This document shows, piece after piece, positions 18,432 through 26,079 of a stretch of 64,000 nt of DNA (position 1 is the stretch's first letter; every line of letters starts with the position of its first letter). The DNA is from Aquimarina atlantica (GTDB lineage: Bacteria; Bacteroidota; Bacteroidia; Flavobacteriales; Flavobacteriaceae), in the NCBI RefSeq assembly GCF_000626715.1, contig NZ_AQRA01000006.1, positions 124,001 to 188,000 of the forward strand, given 5' to 3'. Both the position numbers and the translations under genes were made by a program. The notes under the pieces are model-generated. The model did not search any database. It was not told the origin of the DNA and saw nothing but the letters and a program-made list of their open reading frames with translations.

Positions 18432-19598
18432 ATGAATAGTATGTATTTTACAGAAGAACACGAATTATTTAGACAAAGTCTCAAGGAATTTCTGAAAAAA
18501 GAAGTAACTCCACACATAGACAAATGGGAAAAAAGTGGAGATATTGATCGATTTATCTGGGAGAAGTTTGGTGAAATGGGGTACTTTGGAATTGCATATC
18601 CAGAAGAATACGGTGGGCTAGATCTCGACCTGTTTTATACTGTAATACTTTTAGAAGAACTGCAAAAAATTAATTCTGGTGGTTTTGCTGCTGCTATATG
18701 GGCACATGCATATTTGGCGATGACACATTTAAATAAAGAAGGAGATCATAGAATTAAAGAAATGTATTTAAAGCCTAGTATATCTGGTGAGAAAATAGGA
18801 TGCTTAGGTATTACAGAACCTTTTGGAGGTTCTGATGTTGCAGGAATGAGAACCACAGCAGTAAAAGAAGGAGATCATTATGTAATTAATGGATCTAAAA
18901 CCTTTATTACTAATGGTGTTTATAGTGATTATCTGGTTATTGCCGCAAAAACAAATCCCGAGTTGGGAAATAAAGGAATAAGTATCTTTGTTGTTGATAG
19001 AGATACTCCCGGAATTTCTGCTACCAAATTAGAAAAATTAGGATGGAAAGCTTCTGATACCGGAGAAATTGCTTTTGATAATGTGAAAATTCCAGCGAAT
19101 AATTTGATGGGAGAAGAAAACAAAGGATTCTCATATATAATGCAGCATTTTGCTTTAGAAAGATTGATAATGGGAGTTAATGCGCATGCCCGAACAGAGT
19201 ATGCATTAGAATATGTTATACAATATATGTCAGAGCGAGAAGCTTTTGGAAAAACAATTGATAAATTTCAGGCACTAAGACATACCGTTGCAGATATTGC
19301 CAGTGAAGTAGAAATGTGTAAAGAATTTAATTATTCTGTAGCTAAGCGACTTAACGATGGGAAATATGTGGTTAAAGAAGCTAGTATGTCGAAGTTGATT
19401 TCTACCAAAATTGCCGATGAAGCAATATATAAATGTCTACAACTATTAGGAGGTTATGGGTATATGGAAGAGTACCCAATGGCAAGACTATTTAGAGATA
19501 GTCGATTAGGGCCAATAGGAGGTGGAACTTCTGAGATATTAAGAGAAGTAATTGCTAAGATTGTAATTGATAAAAAAGAATATAAAGCAGCAACGTGA
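18432..19598 (+). CDS. Acyl-CoA dehydrogenase
   Basis: A 388-residue FAD enzyme oxidising acyl-CoA thioesters. Typical blocks: ITEPFGGSDVAGMRTTA, INGSKTFITNG, GWKASDTGEIAFDNV, FQALRHTVADIASEVE, QLLGGYGYMEEYPMARLFRDSR and GGGTSEILREVI. The last block lacks the YEGT glutamate of short/medium-chain enzymes; by alignment with long-chain and isovaleryl-CoA dehydrogenases the base is probably E243 (FALERLIMG). This points to a long- or branched-chain substrate. The gene is flanked by non-coding regions and ends with a good terminator, so it is a single unit. Substrate specificity needs assay. Confidence 0.9.
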   Translation: MNSMYFTEEHELFRQSLKEFLKKEVTPHIDKWEKSGDIDRFIWEKFGEMGYFGIAYPEEYGGLDLDLFYTVILLEELQKINSGGFAAAIWAHAYLAMTHLNKEGDHRIKEMYLKPSISGEKIGCLGITEPFGGSDVAGMRTTAVKEGDHYVINGSKTFITNGVYSDYLVIAAKTNPELGNKGISIFVVDRDTPGISATKLEKLGWKASDTGEIAFDNVKIPANNLMGEENKGFSYIMQHFALERLIMGVNAHARTEYALEYVIQYMSEREAFGKTIDKFQALRHTVADIASEVEMCKEFNYSVAKRLNDGKYVVKEASMSKLISTKIADEAIYKCLQLLGGYGYMEEYPMARLFRDSRLGPIGGGTSEILREVIAKIVIDKKEYKAAT

Positions 19599-19632
19599 TC
19601 ATATAGATTTTTTACATAAAATTTTATATATC

Positions 19633-19662
19633 AAAACCTCGAGGAAATCTCGAGGTTTTTTT
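19633..19662 (+). terminator. Rho-independent terminator after acyl-CoA dehydrogenase
   Basis: The arms AAAACCTCGAG (19633-19643) and CTCGAGGTTTT (19649-19659) pair perfectly around GAAAT and run into TTTT. The symmetric A-tract means it could also work in the other direction. Confidence 0.92.
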
Positions 19663-19761
19663 ATGAATTCTAAATTCTCCTAAGAACTAAAAAAATTGGT
19701 TACATTTTCTGATTCTTTGTTTTTTACTAGTAAAAAACAATAAAGTTTAAAGTTTTATCAA

Positions 19762-19796
19762 CACGCAAACGTTTGCGTGAGATTTCAAACGTTTTC
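19762..19796 (+). promoter_or_regulatory. Pair of LacI-type operators upstream of the alpha-amylase gene
   Basis: A perfect 18-bp palindrome (19762-19779) has the core AAACGTTT. A second core AAACGTTT at 19787-19794 has imperfect flanks. The centres are exactly 20 bp apart, about two helical turns, and 60-80 bp upstream of the start codon. LacI/GalR-family repressors use such CG-centred sites. No LacI gene lies in the window. Confidence 0.6.
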
Positions 19797-19850
19797 GGGT
19801 TTTATAAAATCCCTAATTTGATGAAAATTTAACACAAACATTAGTTAATT

Positions 19851-21230
19851 ATGAGAATCAACACATTTTTTTATGGACTTATTACTATAACGTTTTTGCT
19901 TGTAAGTTGTAGTAAAGATGAGATTTTAGAAGAGAGAACTCCTGAATCTGCGGACATACAGCAAGAGGTTTCTTCAAAAGCACTAAAACAAATAGGAACG
20001 GGGGTAATGATGCAAGCTTTTTACTGGGATGTTCCTGCAGGAGGTACCTGGTGGAATGTTGTAAAAGGAAAAGTAAGCGGTTGGAGTAATGCAGGTATAG
20101 ATGCTATTTGGTTACCGCCTGTTAGTAAAGCAATGAATGGAGGACTATCAATGGGATATGACCCCTTTGATTATTATGACTTTGGTGAGTATAACCAAAT
20201 GGGAAGTACTGAAACCAGATTTGGTTCGCGCTCAGAATTAACCAGTTTAATTACAACGGCACATAATAATAGTCTAAGTGTAATTGCAGATATTGTAATT
20301 AATCACAATAGTGGAGGAGATTCTGAAGCTAATATTTTTACTAATTCTAATACTTATACGGATTATAATCCCCTGTCTGGTCTGTTCGAAAGAACTCAGT
20401 ATGATTTTCATCCAAATGATTATCATAATAATGATTCGGGTGTTTTTGGAGGTTTTGCAGATATGTGTCACCACAAAAGCTATGTGCAGGATTGGTTGTG
20501 GAAAAAATCTAATTCTGTAGCAAAGTATTATAAAAATACTATGAAGTTTGATGGTTGGAGGTTTGATTATGTAAAAGGATTCGAACCATGGGTTCCAAAA
20601 GAATTTAGGAATGCAGTAGGAGGATTTGCTGTGGGAGAGTATTGGGATGGAAATGTAAATACATTAAAGTGGTGGACCGATCAGGCGCAGATGTCTGCAT
20701 TTGATTTTGGATGTTATTACAAAATGAGAGATGCTTTTATGGGTAATAATCTTAATGCGCTTAACGGAGATATGCTATGGAAAAGAAGTCCAACAAGGGC
20801 AGTTACTTTTGTAGCTAATCATGATACCGATGAGATTATTAATAACAAAATACTTGCTTATGCATATATTTTGACTCATGAAGGATACCCCGCGATTTTT
20901 TATAGAGATTATGAACACTGGTTAGATAAAAATAAAATGAATAATCTAATTTGGATTCATAACAATCTTGCAGGAGGAAATACAACAAACCTTTGGACAG
21001 ATAATGATGAATATATTGCTAGGAGAAACGGAGGAAGCGGAAAAAATGGTTTAGTGGTGTATATTAATAATTCAGATTCATGGCAGGAAAGATGGATCCA
21101 AACCAATTGGTCAAACAAGAAAATTAAAGATTATACCGGTCATTCGGGATGGGAACCAACTACCCAGGGAGGTAAATGGGTTAAAATTCAGGCACCCCCA
21201 AAAGGCTATTCTGTTTGGTCTTTGAAATAA
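19851..21230 (+). CDS. Lipoprotein alpha-amylase resembling archaeal GH13 subfamily 7
   Basis: A 459-residue secreted amylase hydrolysing alpha-1,4-glucans. The signal peptide ends in the lipobox LVSC with C20, so it is lipid-anchored. GH13 landmarks: DIVINH (~147-152), WRFDYVKG with nucleophile D239, AVGEYW with acid E263, FVANHDTD with transition-state D325. The whole protein, including MMQAFYWDVP, SMGYDPFDYYDFGEY and YRDYEHWLDK, reads like the Thermococcales enzymes of GH13_7. The three zinc ligands I recall for the Pyrococcus woesei enzyme are matched by H187, H192 and C206. No SusC/SusD pair is adjacent; control is probably by the two upstream operators. Confidence 0.9.
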   Translation: MRINTFFYGLITITFLLVSCSKDEILEERTPESADIQQEVSSKALKQIGTGVMMQAFYWDVPAGGTWWNVVKGKVSGWSNAGIDAIWLPPVSKAMNGGLSMGYDPFDYYDFGEYNQMGSTETRFGSRSELTSLITTAHNNSLSVIADIVINHNSGGDSEANIFTNSNTYTDYNPLSGLFERTQYDFHPNDYHNNDSGVFGGFADMCHHKSYVQDWLWKKSNSVAKYYKNTMKFDGWRFDYVKGFEPWVPKEFRNAVGGFAVGEYWDGNVNTLKWWTDQAQMSAFDFGCYYKMRDAFMGNNLNALNGDMLWKRSPTRAVTFVANHDTDEIINNKILAYAYILTHEGYPAIFYRDYEHWLDKNKMNNLIWIHNNLAGGNTTNLWTDNDEYIARRNGGSGKNGLVVYINNSDSWQERWIQTNWSNKKIKDYTGHSGWEPTTQGGKWVKIQAPPKGYSVWSLK

Positions 21231-21253
21231 TATTAAATATTATTGAAGAAAAC

Positions 21254-21283
21254 TTTGTGGATAATAGTTTTGTATTATCTTTG
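21254..21283 (+). promoter_or_regulatory. rpsU promoter of Bacteroidota type
   Basis: The -33 element TTTG (21254-21257), an 18-bp spacer and the -7 element TATCTTTG (21276-21283) followed by GCACC match the consensus for highly expressed genes of this phylum. Confidence 0.75.
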
Positions 21284-21303
21284 CACCCTAATTATTTCTA
21301 AAG

Positions 21304-21313
21304 AAAGGAGGTG
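21304..21313 (+). promoter_or_regulatory. Strong Shine-Dalgarno sequence of rpsU
   Basis: The run AAAGGAGGTG ends about 5 bp before the ATG. Other start codons in this window have no comparable purine run, so rpsU stands out. Confidence 0.8.
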
Positions 21314-21318
21314 CCACT

Positions 21319-21513
21319 ATGTTAATTATACCAGTTAAAGACGGAGAAAATATAGATAGAGCGTTAAAACGTTTTAAAAGAAAATTTGATCGAACAGGAA
21401 CGATGCGTCAGCTTCGTAAGCGTCAAGCGTTTACAAAACCTTCTGTTGAAAGAAGAGCGCAGATTCAAAAAGCGCAATATATTCAGCACTTAAGAGATCA
21501 AGAAGAAATTTAA
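21319..21513 (+). CDS. rpsU: 30S ribosomal protein S21
   Basis: A 64-residue basic protein with the S21 pattern LIIPVKDGENIDRALKRFKRKF followed by an arginine-rich tail (TMRQLRKRQAF, PSVERRAQIQKAQYIQHL), arranged over more than twenty residues. It binds the platform of the small subunit and helps translation start. Upstream lies AAAGGAGGTG, a true Shine-Dalgarno-like run that is unusual in this phylum: most other genes here lack it. Flavobacterial rpsU is often noted for retaining a strong Shine-Dalgarno, possibly for autoregulation because S21 affects access to the anti-SD. A strong promoter precedes it and a terminator follows. Confidence 0.96.
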   Translation: MLIIPVKDGENIDRALKRFKRKFDRTGTMRQLRKRQAFTKPSVERRAQIQKAQYIQHLRDQEEI

Positions 21514-21587
21514 AGATAAATAACGCTGTCTTTATAATGTTTCTTTGTGAAAAGAAGCTAGACTGCCGTTTTTTCAGTATAAATTTT

Positions 21588-21639
21588 AACCGTTAGGATA
21601 ATAAAAGTTTTATACTTTTGTTTTCTAACGGTTTTTTTT
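21588..21639 (+). terminator. rpsU terminator abutting the xer start codon
   Basis: The arms AACCGTTAG (21588-21596) and CTAACGGTT (21625-21633) are perfect complements with a long 28-nt loop, followed by a T-tract to 21639. The ATG of the recombinase gene begins at 21640. Confidence 0.75.
21613..21620 (+). promoter_or_regulatory. Candidate -7 promoter element for the xer recombinase
   Basis: TACTTTTG in the loop of the preceding terminator matches TAnnTTTG exactly. No TTTG -33 element lies at the right distance, so support is partial. A transcript from here would have a leader of about 15 nt. Confidence 0.35.
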
Positions 21640-22530
21640 ATGTTTATTTCTGAGTTTATAGAGTACTTACTTCACGAAAAAAATTATTCTAAGCACACAG
21701 TAACGGCCTATAAAGCAGATTTGTTGTCTTTTTTAGAGTTTTATCAAATAGAATATGATACTTCTAAGATAGCTGATGCAAACTATGCGCAGATTCGTTC
21801 CTGGATTGTGAGTCTTGTTAACGATGGTGTTTCTAATCGAACGATTAATAGAAAGGTGTCTTCTCTTAAGACATATTATAAATTTCTACTTAAGTCAGAA
21901 CAAATAGATAAGAATCCTCTGGCAAAACATCAAGCTTTAAAAGCGCCTAAAAAACTTCAAATACCATTTTCTACACAAGAGGTAGAAGACGTTTTGAAAG
22001 ATTTAAGAGATGATCGGGATTTCGAAAGCGTTAGGGATAGGTTGATTGTAGAGCTTTTTTATGCTACAGGAATAAGAAGAATTGAATTGGTAAATCTTAA
22101 ACTATCAGATGTAGATCTAAACCAGAAGCAAATAAAAGTTTTGGGTAAACGTAATAAAGAAAGATACTTACCGCTTCTTTCATCGGTTTGTGATACATTA
22201 AGCTTGTATTTAACTGTTAGATCTGATTTAATTATGGAGCAAGAATCTTCTTTTTTGCTTTTGACAAAAAAAGGAGTTAAAATCTATGAAACACTTGTAT
22301 ATCGCGTTATAAATAGTTATTTTAGTAAGGCATCTTCAAAAGTAAAAAAGAGTCCGCATATTTTAAGACATTCTTTTGCGACACATTTACTAAATGAAGG
22401 GGCAAATCTAAATGCTGTAAAAGAATTGCTTGGCCATTCCAGTTTAGCTGCTACCCAGATATATACTCATCATAGTGTAGCTCAGTTAACAAAAGTATAT
22501 AAACAATCTCATCCAAGGAATAAAAAATAA
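21640..22530 (+). CDS. Tyrosine recombinase of the XerC/XerD family
   Basis: A 296-residue recombinase with an N-terminal SAM-like core-binding domain (~1-90) and the catalytic domain (~105-290). The full active site is present: R146 (ATGIRR), K170 (VLGKRNK), H240 and R243 (SPHILRHSF), H266 (LLGHSS) and nucleophile Y275 (IYTHH). Family members resolve chromosome dimers at dif. Its place between rpsU and hpf in the core gene order argues for a housekeeping Xer protein rather than a mobile-element integrase. Whether it is XerC or XerD cannot be decided from sequence alone. There is no obvious attachment site around it. Confidence 0.9.
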   Translation: MFISEFIEYLLHEKNYSKHTVTAYKADLLSFLEFYQIEYDTSKIADANYAQIRSWIVSLVNDGVSNRTINRKVSSLKTYYKFLLKSEQIDKNPLAKHQALKAPKKLQIPFSTQEVEDVLKDLRDDRDFESVRDRLIVELFYATGIRRIELVNLKLSDVDLNQKQIKVLGKRNKERYLPLLSSVCDTLSLYLTVRSDLIMEQESSFLLLTKKGVKIYETLVYRVINSYFSKASSKVKKSPHILRHSFATHLLNEGANLNAVKELLGHSSLAATQIYTHHSVAQLTKVYKQSHPRNKK

Positions 22531-22598
22531 AGGTGAGTTGTTAGCTTGTCAATCTTTTTAGCTTAAAATTTTGTTCAATCTAATTAAACTAACAACCT

Positions 22599-22901
22599 AT
22601 GAAAGTGAACTTGCAGTCCGTAAATTTTAATGTAGATCAAAAGTTGGTGAATTTTACTCAAACTAAATTGGATAAGTTAGAAACTCATTTTAATCGAATA
22701 ATTCATGCAGATGTATTTTTGAAAGTTATGAATACAAGTAGTAAAGAAAATAAAATTACGGAAATTTTATTAAGTGTGCCGGGAGACGAATTTATGATAA
22801 AAAAAATTAATAAATCCTTTGAAGAAGGTGTAGATGAGTGTGTTAGTTCGTTAGAAAGACAACTTAGAAAACGTAAAGAAAAATTAAATGCACATGTTTG
22901 A
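22599..22901 (+). CDS. hpf: Ribosome hibernation-promoting factor, short type (HPF/RaiA)
   Basis: A 100-residue protein of the S30AE/HPF family: VNFNVDQKLVNFTQTKLDKL opens the beta-alpha-beta-beta-beta-alpha fold and a basic tail (LERQLRKRKEKLNAH) ends it. It binds the decoding region of idle 30S subunits and blocks translation in stationary phase. The length is that of the short form, lacking the dimerisation domain of long HPF, so 100S formation would need another factor. The gene sits just before the tRNA cluster, next to the tuf-rpo region. Confidence 0.9.
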   Translation: MKVNLQSVNFNVDQKLVNFTQTKLDKLETHFNRIIHADVFLKVMNTSSKENKITEILLSVPGDEFMIKKINKSFEEGVDECVSSLERQLRKRKEKLNAHV

Positions 22902-22922
22902 CTATTTTTTTTGAAAAATAGT

Positions 22923-22952
22923 TTTGTGAAAGAAATAAATTCTATACATTTG
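22923..22952 (+). promoter_or_regulatory. Promoter of the tRNA-Thr(TGT) gene
   Basis: TTTG (22923-22926), an 18-bp spacer and TACATTTG (22945-22952) followed by GCA give a full consensus match with the same spacing as at rpsU. A small hairpin GTCCG/CGGAC with T-run (22955-22980) follows in the leader. Confidence 0.75.
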
Positions 22953-23002
22953 CAGTCCGTTAGAAATAGCGGACTTTTTTATGTTCTAAAACATGGTGAA
23001 AA

Positions 23003-23076
23003 GCCGATGTAGCTCAGCTGGCTAGAGCAGCTGATTTGTAATCAGCAGGTCGTGGGTTCGAGTCCCTCCATCGGCT
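23003..23076 (+). tRNA. tRNA-Thr (anticodon TGT)
   Basis: The acceptor arms GCCGATG and CATCGGC pair fully, with discriminator T. The anticodon stem GCTGA/TCAGC closes the loop TTTGTAA. The T arm reads GTGGGTTCGAGTCCCTC-like. CCA is not encoded. It is the first of a Thr-Tyr-Gly-Thr cluster ahead of tuf. Confidence 0.95.
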
Positions 23077-23125
23077 CTTAAAAAGCAATTTTTTTAAATA
23101 AAAAATAAAGCTTTTTAAATAGAAT

Positions 23126-23155
23126 TTTGAATTGTAAAATAAATGATTATTTTTG
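23126..23155 (+). promoter_or_regulatory. Promoter of the tRNA-Tyr gene
   Basis: TTTG (23126-23129), an 18-bp spacer and TATTTTTG (23148-23155) followed by GCGC. It lies in the spacer after tRNA-Thr, so the tRNAs are not necessarily one transcript. Confidence 0.65.
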
Positions 23156-23205
23156 CGCTCTCAAAATTCAATAAGTTCATTTTAAAATATTGAATTTTTT
23201 TAATC

Positions 23206-23287
<82 letters not shown>

Positions 23288-23358
23288 CATAATTTTAAAA
23301 TAAACATCAATTTGATTTGTCTAGATGTTTTTTTAAAAGAAGTTAAAAATAAAATTCT

Positions 23359-23383
23359 GTTCTGATAATTTTTAATTCAGAAC
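23359..23383 (+). other. Hairpin just upstream of tRNA-Gly
   Basis: GTTCTGA (23359-23365) and TCAGAAC (23377-23383) pair with an 11-nt loop and end 5 bp before the tRNA. There is no T-tract, so it may be a processing structure in a joint transcript. Confidence 0.4.
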
Positions 23384-23388
23384 TAAAA

Positions 23389-23461
23389 GCGGGAGTAGCT
23401 CAGTTGGTAGAGCGTCAGCCTTCCAAGCTGAATGTCGCCAGTTCGAACCTGGTCTCCCGCT
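23389..23461 (+). tRNA. tRNA-Gly (anticodon TCC)
   Basis: The acceptor arms GCGGGAG and CTCCCGC pair, with discriminator T. The stem TCAGC/GCTGA closes CTTCCAA. The T arm and D arm are standard. CCA is not encoded. Confidence 0.95.
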
Positions 23462-23691
23462 CTAAGAATTTTCTTTACATTCAAACAATTTTGTTTGGCT
23501 GGTAAAAGAAAGTAGGGTGAAAAGCCTGTGTAGAGAGTAGAGCCTGTTTTTTTTGAGGTTTTCAGCTCTAAAATAGAGCAAATCTTAATTGTAAAGTTAG
23601 GATTGGATTTTTAACATAAATGTAATGATTGATCGGATTTCTTTCTTATAGTATTGAAAGTGCTCTGATTTGTCATTATACTTATTAAAAA

Positions 23692-23763
23692 GCCGGTGTA
23701 GCTCAGGGGTAGAGCGTTTCCTTGGTAAGGAAGAGGTCACGAGTTCAAATCTCGTCATTGGCT
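23692..23763 (+). tRNA. tRNA-Thr (anticodon GGT)
   Basis: The acceptor arms GCCGGTG and CATTGGC pair with two G-U wobbles, discriminator T. The stem TTTCC/GGAAG closes TTGGTAA. It ends 58 bp before the tuf start and may share its transcript. CCA is not encoded. Confidence 0.93.
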
Positions 23764-23821
23764 CTAGGTTCAGAATTTTGAATTGAACACTAATATATAA
23801 CTTAGATTAAATAAATTAATT

Positions 23822-25009
23822 ATGGCAAAGGAAACTTTTGATCGTTCCAAACCGCACTTAAATATTGGTACTATTGGACACGTTGATCACGGTAAAACGA
23901 CTTTAACTGCTGCGATTACTAAAGTATTGGCAGATGCAGGTCTTTCTGAAGCGAGAGATTTTGATCAAATCGATAATGCTCCAGAAGAAAAAGAAAGAGG
24001 TATTACTATTAATACATCTCATGTTGAGTACCAAACTGAGAATCGTCATTATGCACACGTTGATTGTCCAGGTCACGCCGATTATGTAAAGAACATGGTT
24101 ACTGGTGCTGCACAAATGGACGGTGCGATCTTAGTAGTTGCTGCTACAGATGGTCCTATGCCACAAACTCGTGAACACATACTTTTAGGTCGTCAGGTAG
24201 GTATTCCTAGAATCGTTGTATTCCTTAATAAAGTGGATATGGTTGATGATGAGGAATTATTAGAACTTGTTGAGATGGAAGTTAGAGATCTTTTATCTTT
24301 CTACGAATATGATGGTGATAATGGTCCTGTAATTTCTGGTTCTGCACTTGGAGCTCTTAATGGAGAGCAAAAATGGGTTGATACAGTTTTAGAATTAATG
24401 AAAGCTGTAGATGCTTGGATCGAATTACCTAAGCGTGATGTAGATAAAGATTTCTTAATGCCGATTGAAGATGTATTCTCTATTACTGGTCGTGGTACTG
24501 TTGCTACAGGTCGTATAGAAACAGGAATCGCTAATACTGGAGATCCTGTAGAGATTATTGGTATGGGAGCTGAGAAATTAACTTCTACTATTACTGGTAT
24601 CGAGATGTTCCGTCAAATCCTTGATAGAGGTGAGGCTGGAGATAACGCTGGTATCCTGTTAAGAGGTATTGAGAAAACTCAAATTTCTCGTGGTATGGTA
24701 ATCACTAAGCCTGGTTCTGTAACTCCACATAAAAAATTCAAAGCTGAGGTGTATATCCTTAAGAAAGAAGAAGGTGGACGTCACACTCCATTCCATAATA
24801 ACTACCGTCCTCAGTTTTATGTACGTACAACTGATGTAACAGGAAATATTGCTCTTCCTGATGGAGTTGAAATGGTAATGCCTGGTGATAACTTAACGAT
24901 TACTGTTGAGTTAATTCAGACAATTGCAATGAATGTAGGTCTTCGTTTTGCGATCCGTGAAGGTGGTAGAACAGTAGGTGCTGGTCAAGTAACTGAAATT
25001 TTAGACTAA
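23822..25009 (+). CDS. tuf: Elongation factor Tu
   Basis: A 395-residue GTPase that brings aminoacyl-tRNA to the ribosome. The G motifs are complete: GHVDHGKT (19-26), the switch [21 protein letters not shown] and NKVD; domains 2 and 3 follow in order ([16 protein letters not shown], then [24 protein letters not shown] across >20 residues in two blocks). Codon choice is biased to CGT and GGT, as expected for very high expression. It lies between tRNA-Thr and tRNA-Trp, an arrangement kept in distant bacteria. A 10-bp hairpin follows the stop. Confidence 0.98.
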   Translation: MAKETFDRSKPHLNIGTIGHVDHGKTTLTAAITKVLADAGLSEARDFDQIDNAPEEKERGITINTSHVEYQTENRHYAHVDCPGHADYVKNMVTGAAQMDGAILVVAATDGPMPQTREHILLGRQVGIPRIVVFLNKVDMVDDEELLELVEMEVRDLLSFYEYDGDNGPVISGSALGALNGEQKWVDTVLELMKAVDAWIELPKRDVDKDFLMPIEDVFSITGRGTVATGRIETGIANTGDPVEIIGMGAEKLTSTITGIEMFRQILDRGEAGDNAGILLRGIEKTQISRGMVITKPGSVTPHKKFKAEVYILKKEEGGRHTPFHNNYRPQFYVRTTDVTGNIALPDGVEMVMPGDNLTITVELIQTIAMNVGLRFAIREGGRTVGAGQVTEILD

Positions 25010-25031
25010 TACAAGATAGTATATAAAAGTT

Positions 25032-25057
25032 AAGGTATTCGTTGATACGAATACCTT
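25032..25057 (+). other. Hairpin between tuf and tRNA-Trp
   Basis: The arms AAGGTATTCG and CGAATACCTT are perfect 10-bp complements around TTGATA. No T-tract follows, which favours an RNA-processing or partial attenuation site over a terminator. Confidence 0.55.
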
Positions 25058-25067
25058 GACTTATGTT

Positions 25068-25140
25068 ACGGGTTTAGCTCAGTTGGTAGAGCACTGGTCT
25101 CCAAAACCAGGTGTCGGGAGTTCGAGTCTCTCAACCCGTG
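25068..25140 (+). tRNA. tRNA-Trp (anticodon CCA)
   Basis: The acceptor arms ACGGGTT and AACCCGT pair, with discriminator G. The stem CTGGT/ACCAG closes CTCCAAA. It lies between tuf and secE, as in many bacteria. The 3' CCA is not encoded. Confidence 0.95.
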
Positions 25141-25242
25141 CAAAGTCAATCAATATTGTATAGATGCAGTATCGATTGTTATAATAATGAGTTTTATAAC
25201 GAAATTAAAATTTGTTTTTGATTCGTTTAAAAAATAAACAAG

Positions 25243-25440
25243 ATGGCTGGACTAGTAAATTACATTGCAGAATCATATAATGAGCTAAAGAATCATGTGA
25301 CTTGGACCCCTTGGGCAGAAGCACAAAGACTTACTTTGATTGTAATCGTTTTTTCGGTTATTTTTTCCTTAGTTATCTGGGGTATAGATACTGCATTTAG
25401 TAATGTGATAGAATATTATTTTACTTTAGTTAAATCTTAA
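25243..25440 (+). CDS. secE: Preprotein translocase subunit SecE
   Basis: A 65-residue single-helix SecE: an amphipathic N-terminal helix (LVNYIAESYNELKNHVTWT) with the conserved VTWTPWAEAQRLT hinge, then one transmembrane helix (~31-55). It clamps the SecYEG channel of the inner membrane. The short form is usual outside the enterobacteria. nusG begins 9 bp downstream, the near-universal secE-nusG pair. Confidence 0.96.
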   Translation: MAGLVNYIAESYNELKNHVTWTPWAEAQRLTLIVIVFSVIFSLVIWGIDTAFSNVIEYYFTLVKS

Positions 25441-25449
25441 ATTTTTAAA

Positions 25450-26004
25450 ATGGCTGAAGTGGATAATACGAAGAAATGGTACGTGGTAAGAGCGGTAAGC
25501 GGTCAGGAAAATAAAGTTAAAGACTATATCGAGCGAGAGATTGCTCATATGGGACTTGAAGATTATGTTTCTCAGATTCTTGTGCCTACAGAAAAAGTAG
25601 TACAGATTCGTAATGGGAAAAAAATAAATAAAGAAAGAGTGTATTTTCCCGGTTATGTTATGATAGAAGCTAACCTTTCTGGAGAAATACCACATATAAT
25701 TAAATCTATTAATGGTGTAATAGGTTTTCTTGGCGAAGTAAAAGGAGGAGATCCTGTACCACTAAGAAAAGCAGAAATTAATAGAATGCTTGGTAAGGTT
25801 GATGAACTTGCAGTTAAAACTGATAATGTTGCTATTCCTTATACAGTAGGAGAGACAGTAAAAGTTATCGATGGACCATTTAACGGATTTAATGGTACTG
25901 TTGAAAAAGTAAACGAAGAGAAGCGTAAACTTGAAGTAATGGTTAAGATTTTCGGAAGAAAAACACCATTAGAATTGAGTTATATGCAAGTAGAAAAAAT
26001 ATAA
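25450..26004 (+). CDS. nusG: Transcription termination/antitermination factor NusG
   Basis: A 184-residue NusG with the NGN domain (KKWYVVRAVSGQENKVKDYI, GYVMIE, IKSINGVIGFLG) and a C-terminal KOW domain (VGETVKVIDGPFNGFNGTVE). It binds the RNA polymerase clamp and couples it to Rho or to the ribosome. It follows secE by 9 bp and precedes rplK. This is the housekeeping NusG; a specialised NusG paralogue often found in polysaccharide loci is not seen in this window. Confidence 0.96.
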   Translation: MAEVDNTKKWYVVRAVSGQENKVKDYIEREIAHMGLEDYVSQILVPTEKVVQIRNGKKINKERVYFPGYVMIEANLSGEIPHIIKSINGVIGFLGEVKGGDPVPLRKAEINRMLGKVDELAVKTDNVAIPYTVGETVKVIDGPFNGFNGTVEKVNEEKRKLEVMVKIFGRKTPLELSYMQVEKI

Positions 26005-26027
26005 TAATTGTTACATTATAGATCCAG

Positions 26028-26060
26028 AGTTGTTCTTTTGCTTCCACTTATAGAACAATT
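26028..26060 (+). promoter_or_regulatory. Hairpin in the rplK leader
   Basis: AGTTGTTCT and AGAACAATT form a 9-bp stem (one G-U) in the 75-bp nusG-rplK spacer. L1 represses the L11 operon in other bacteria by binding such a leader; that role here is only a suggestion. Confidence 0.35.
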
Positions 26061-26079
26061 CTAATTTAAAATTAGAAAA

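Noticed and set aside
21640-22530. Prophage or integrative-element integrase
   Set aside because: Placed in the conserved rpsU-xer-hpf order, no flanking att repeats or phage genes; better as housekeeping Xer.
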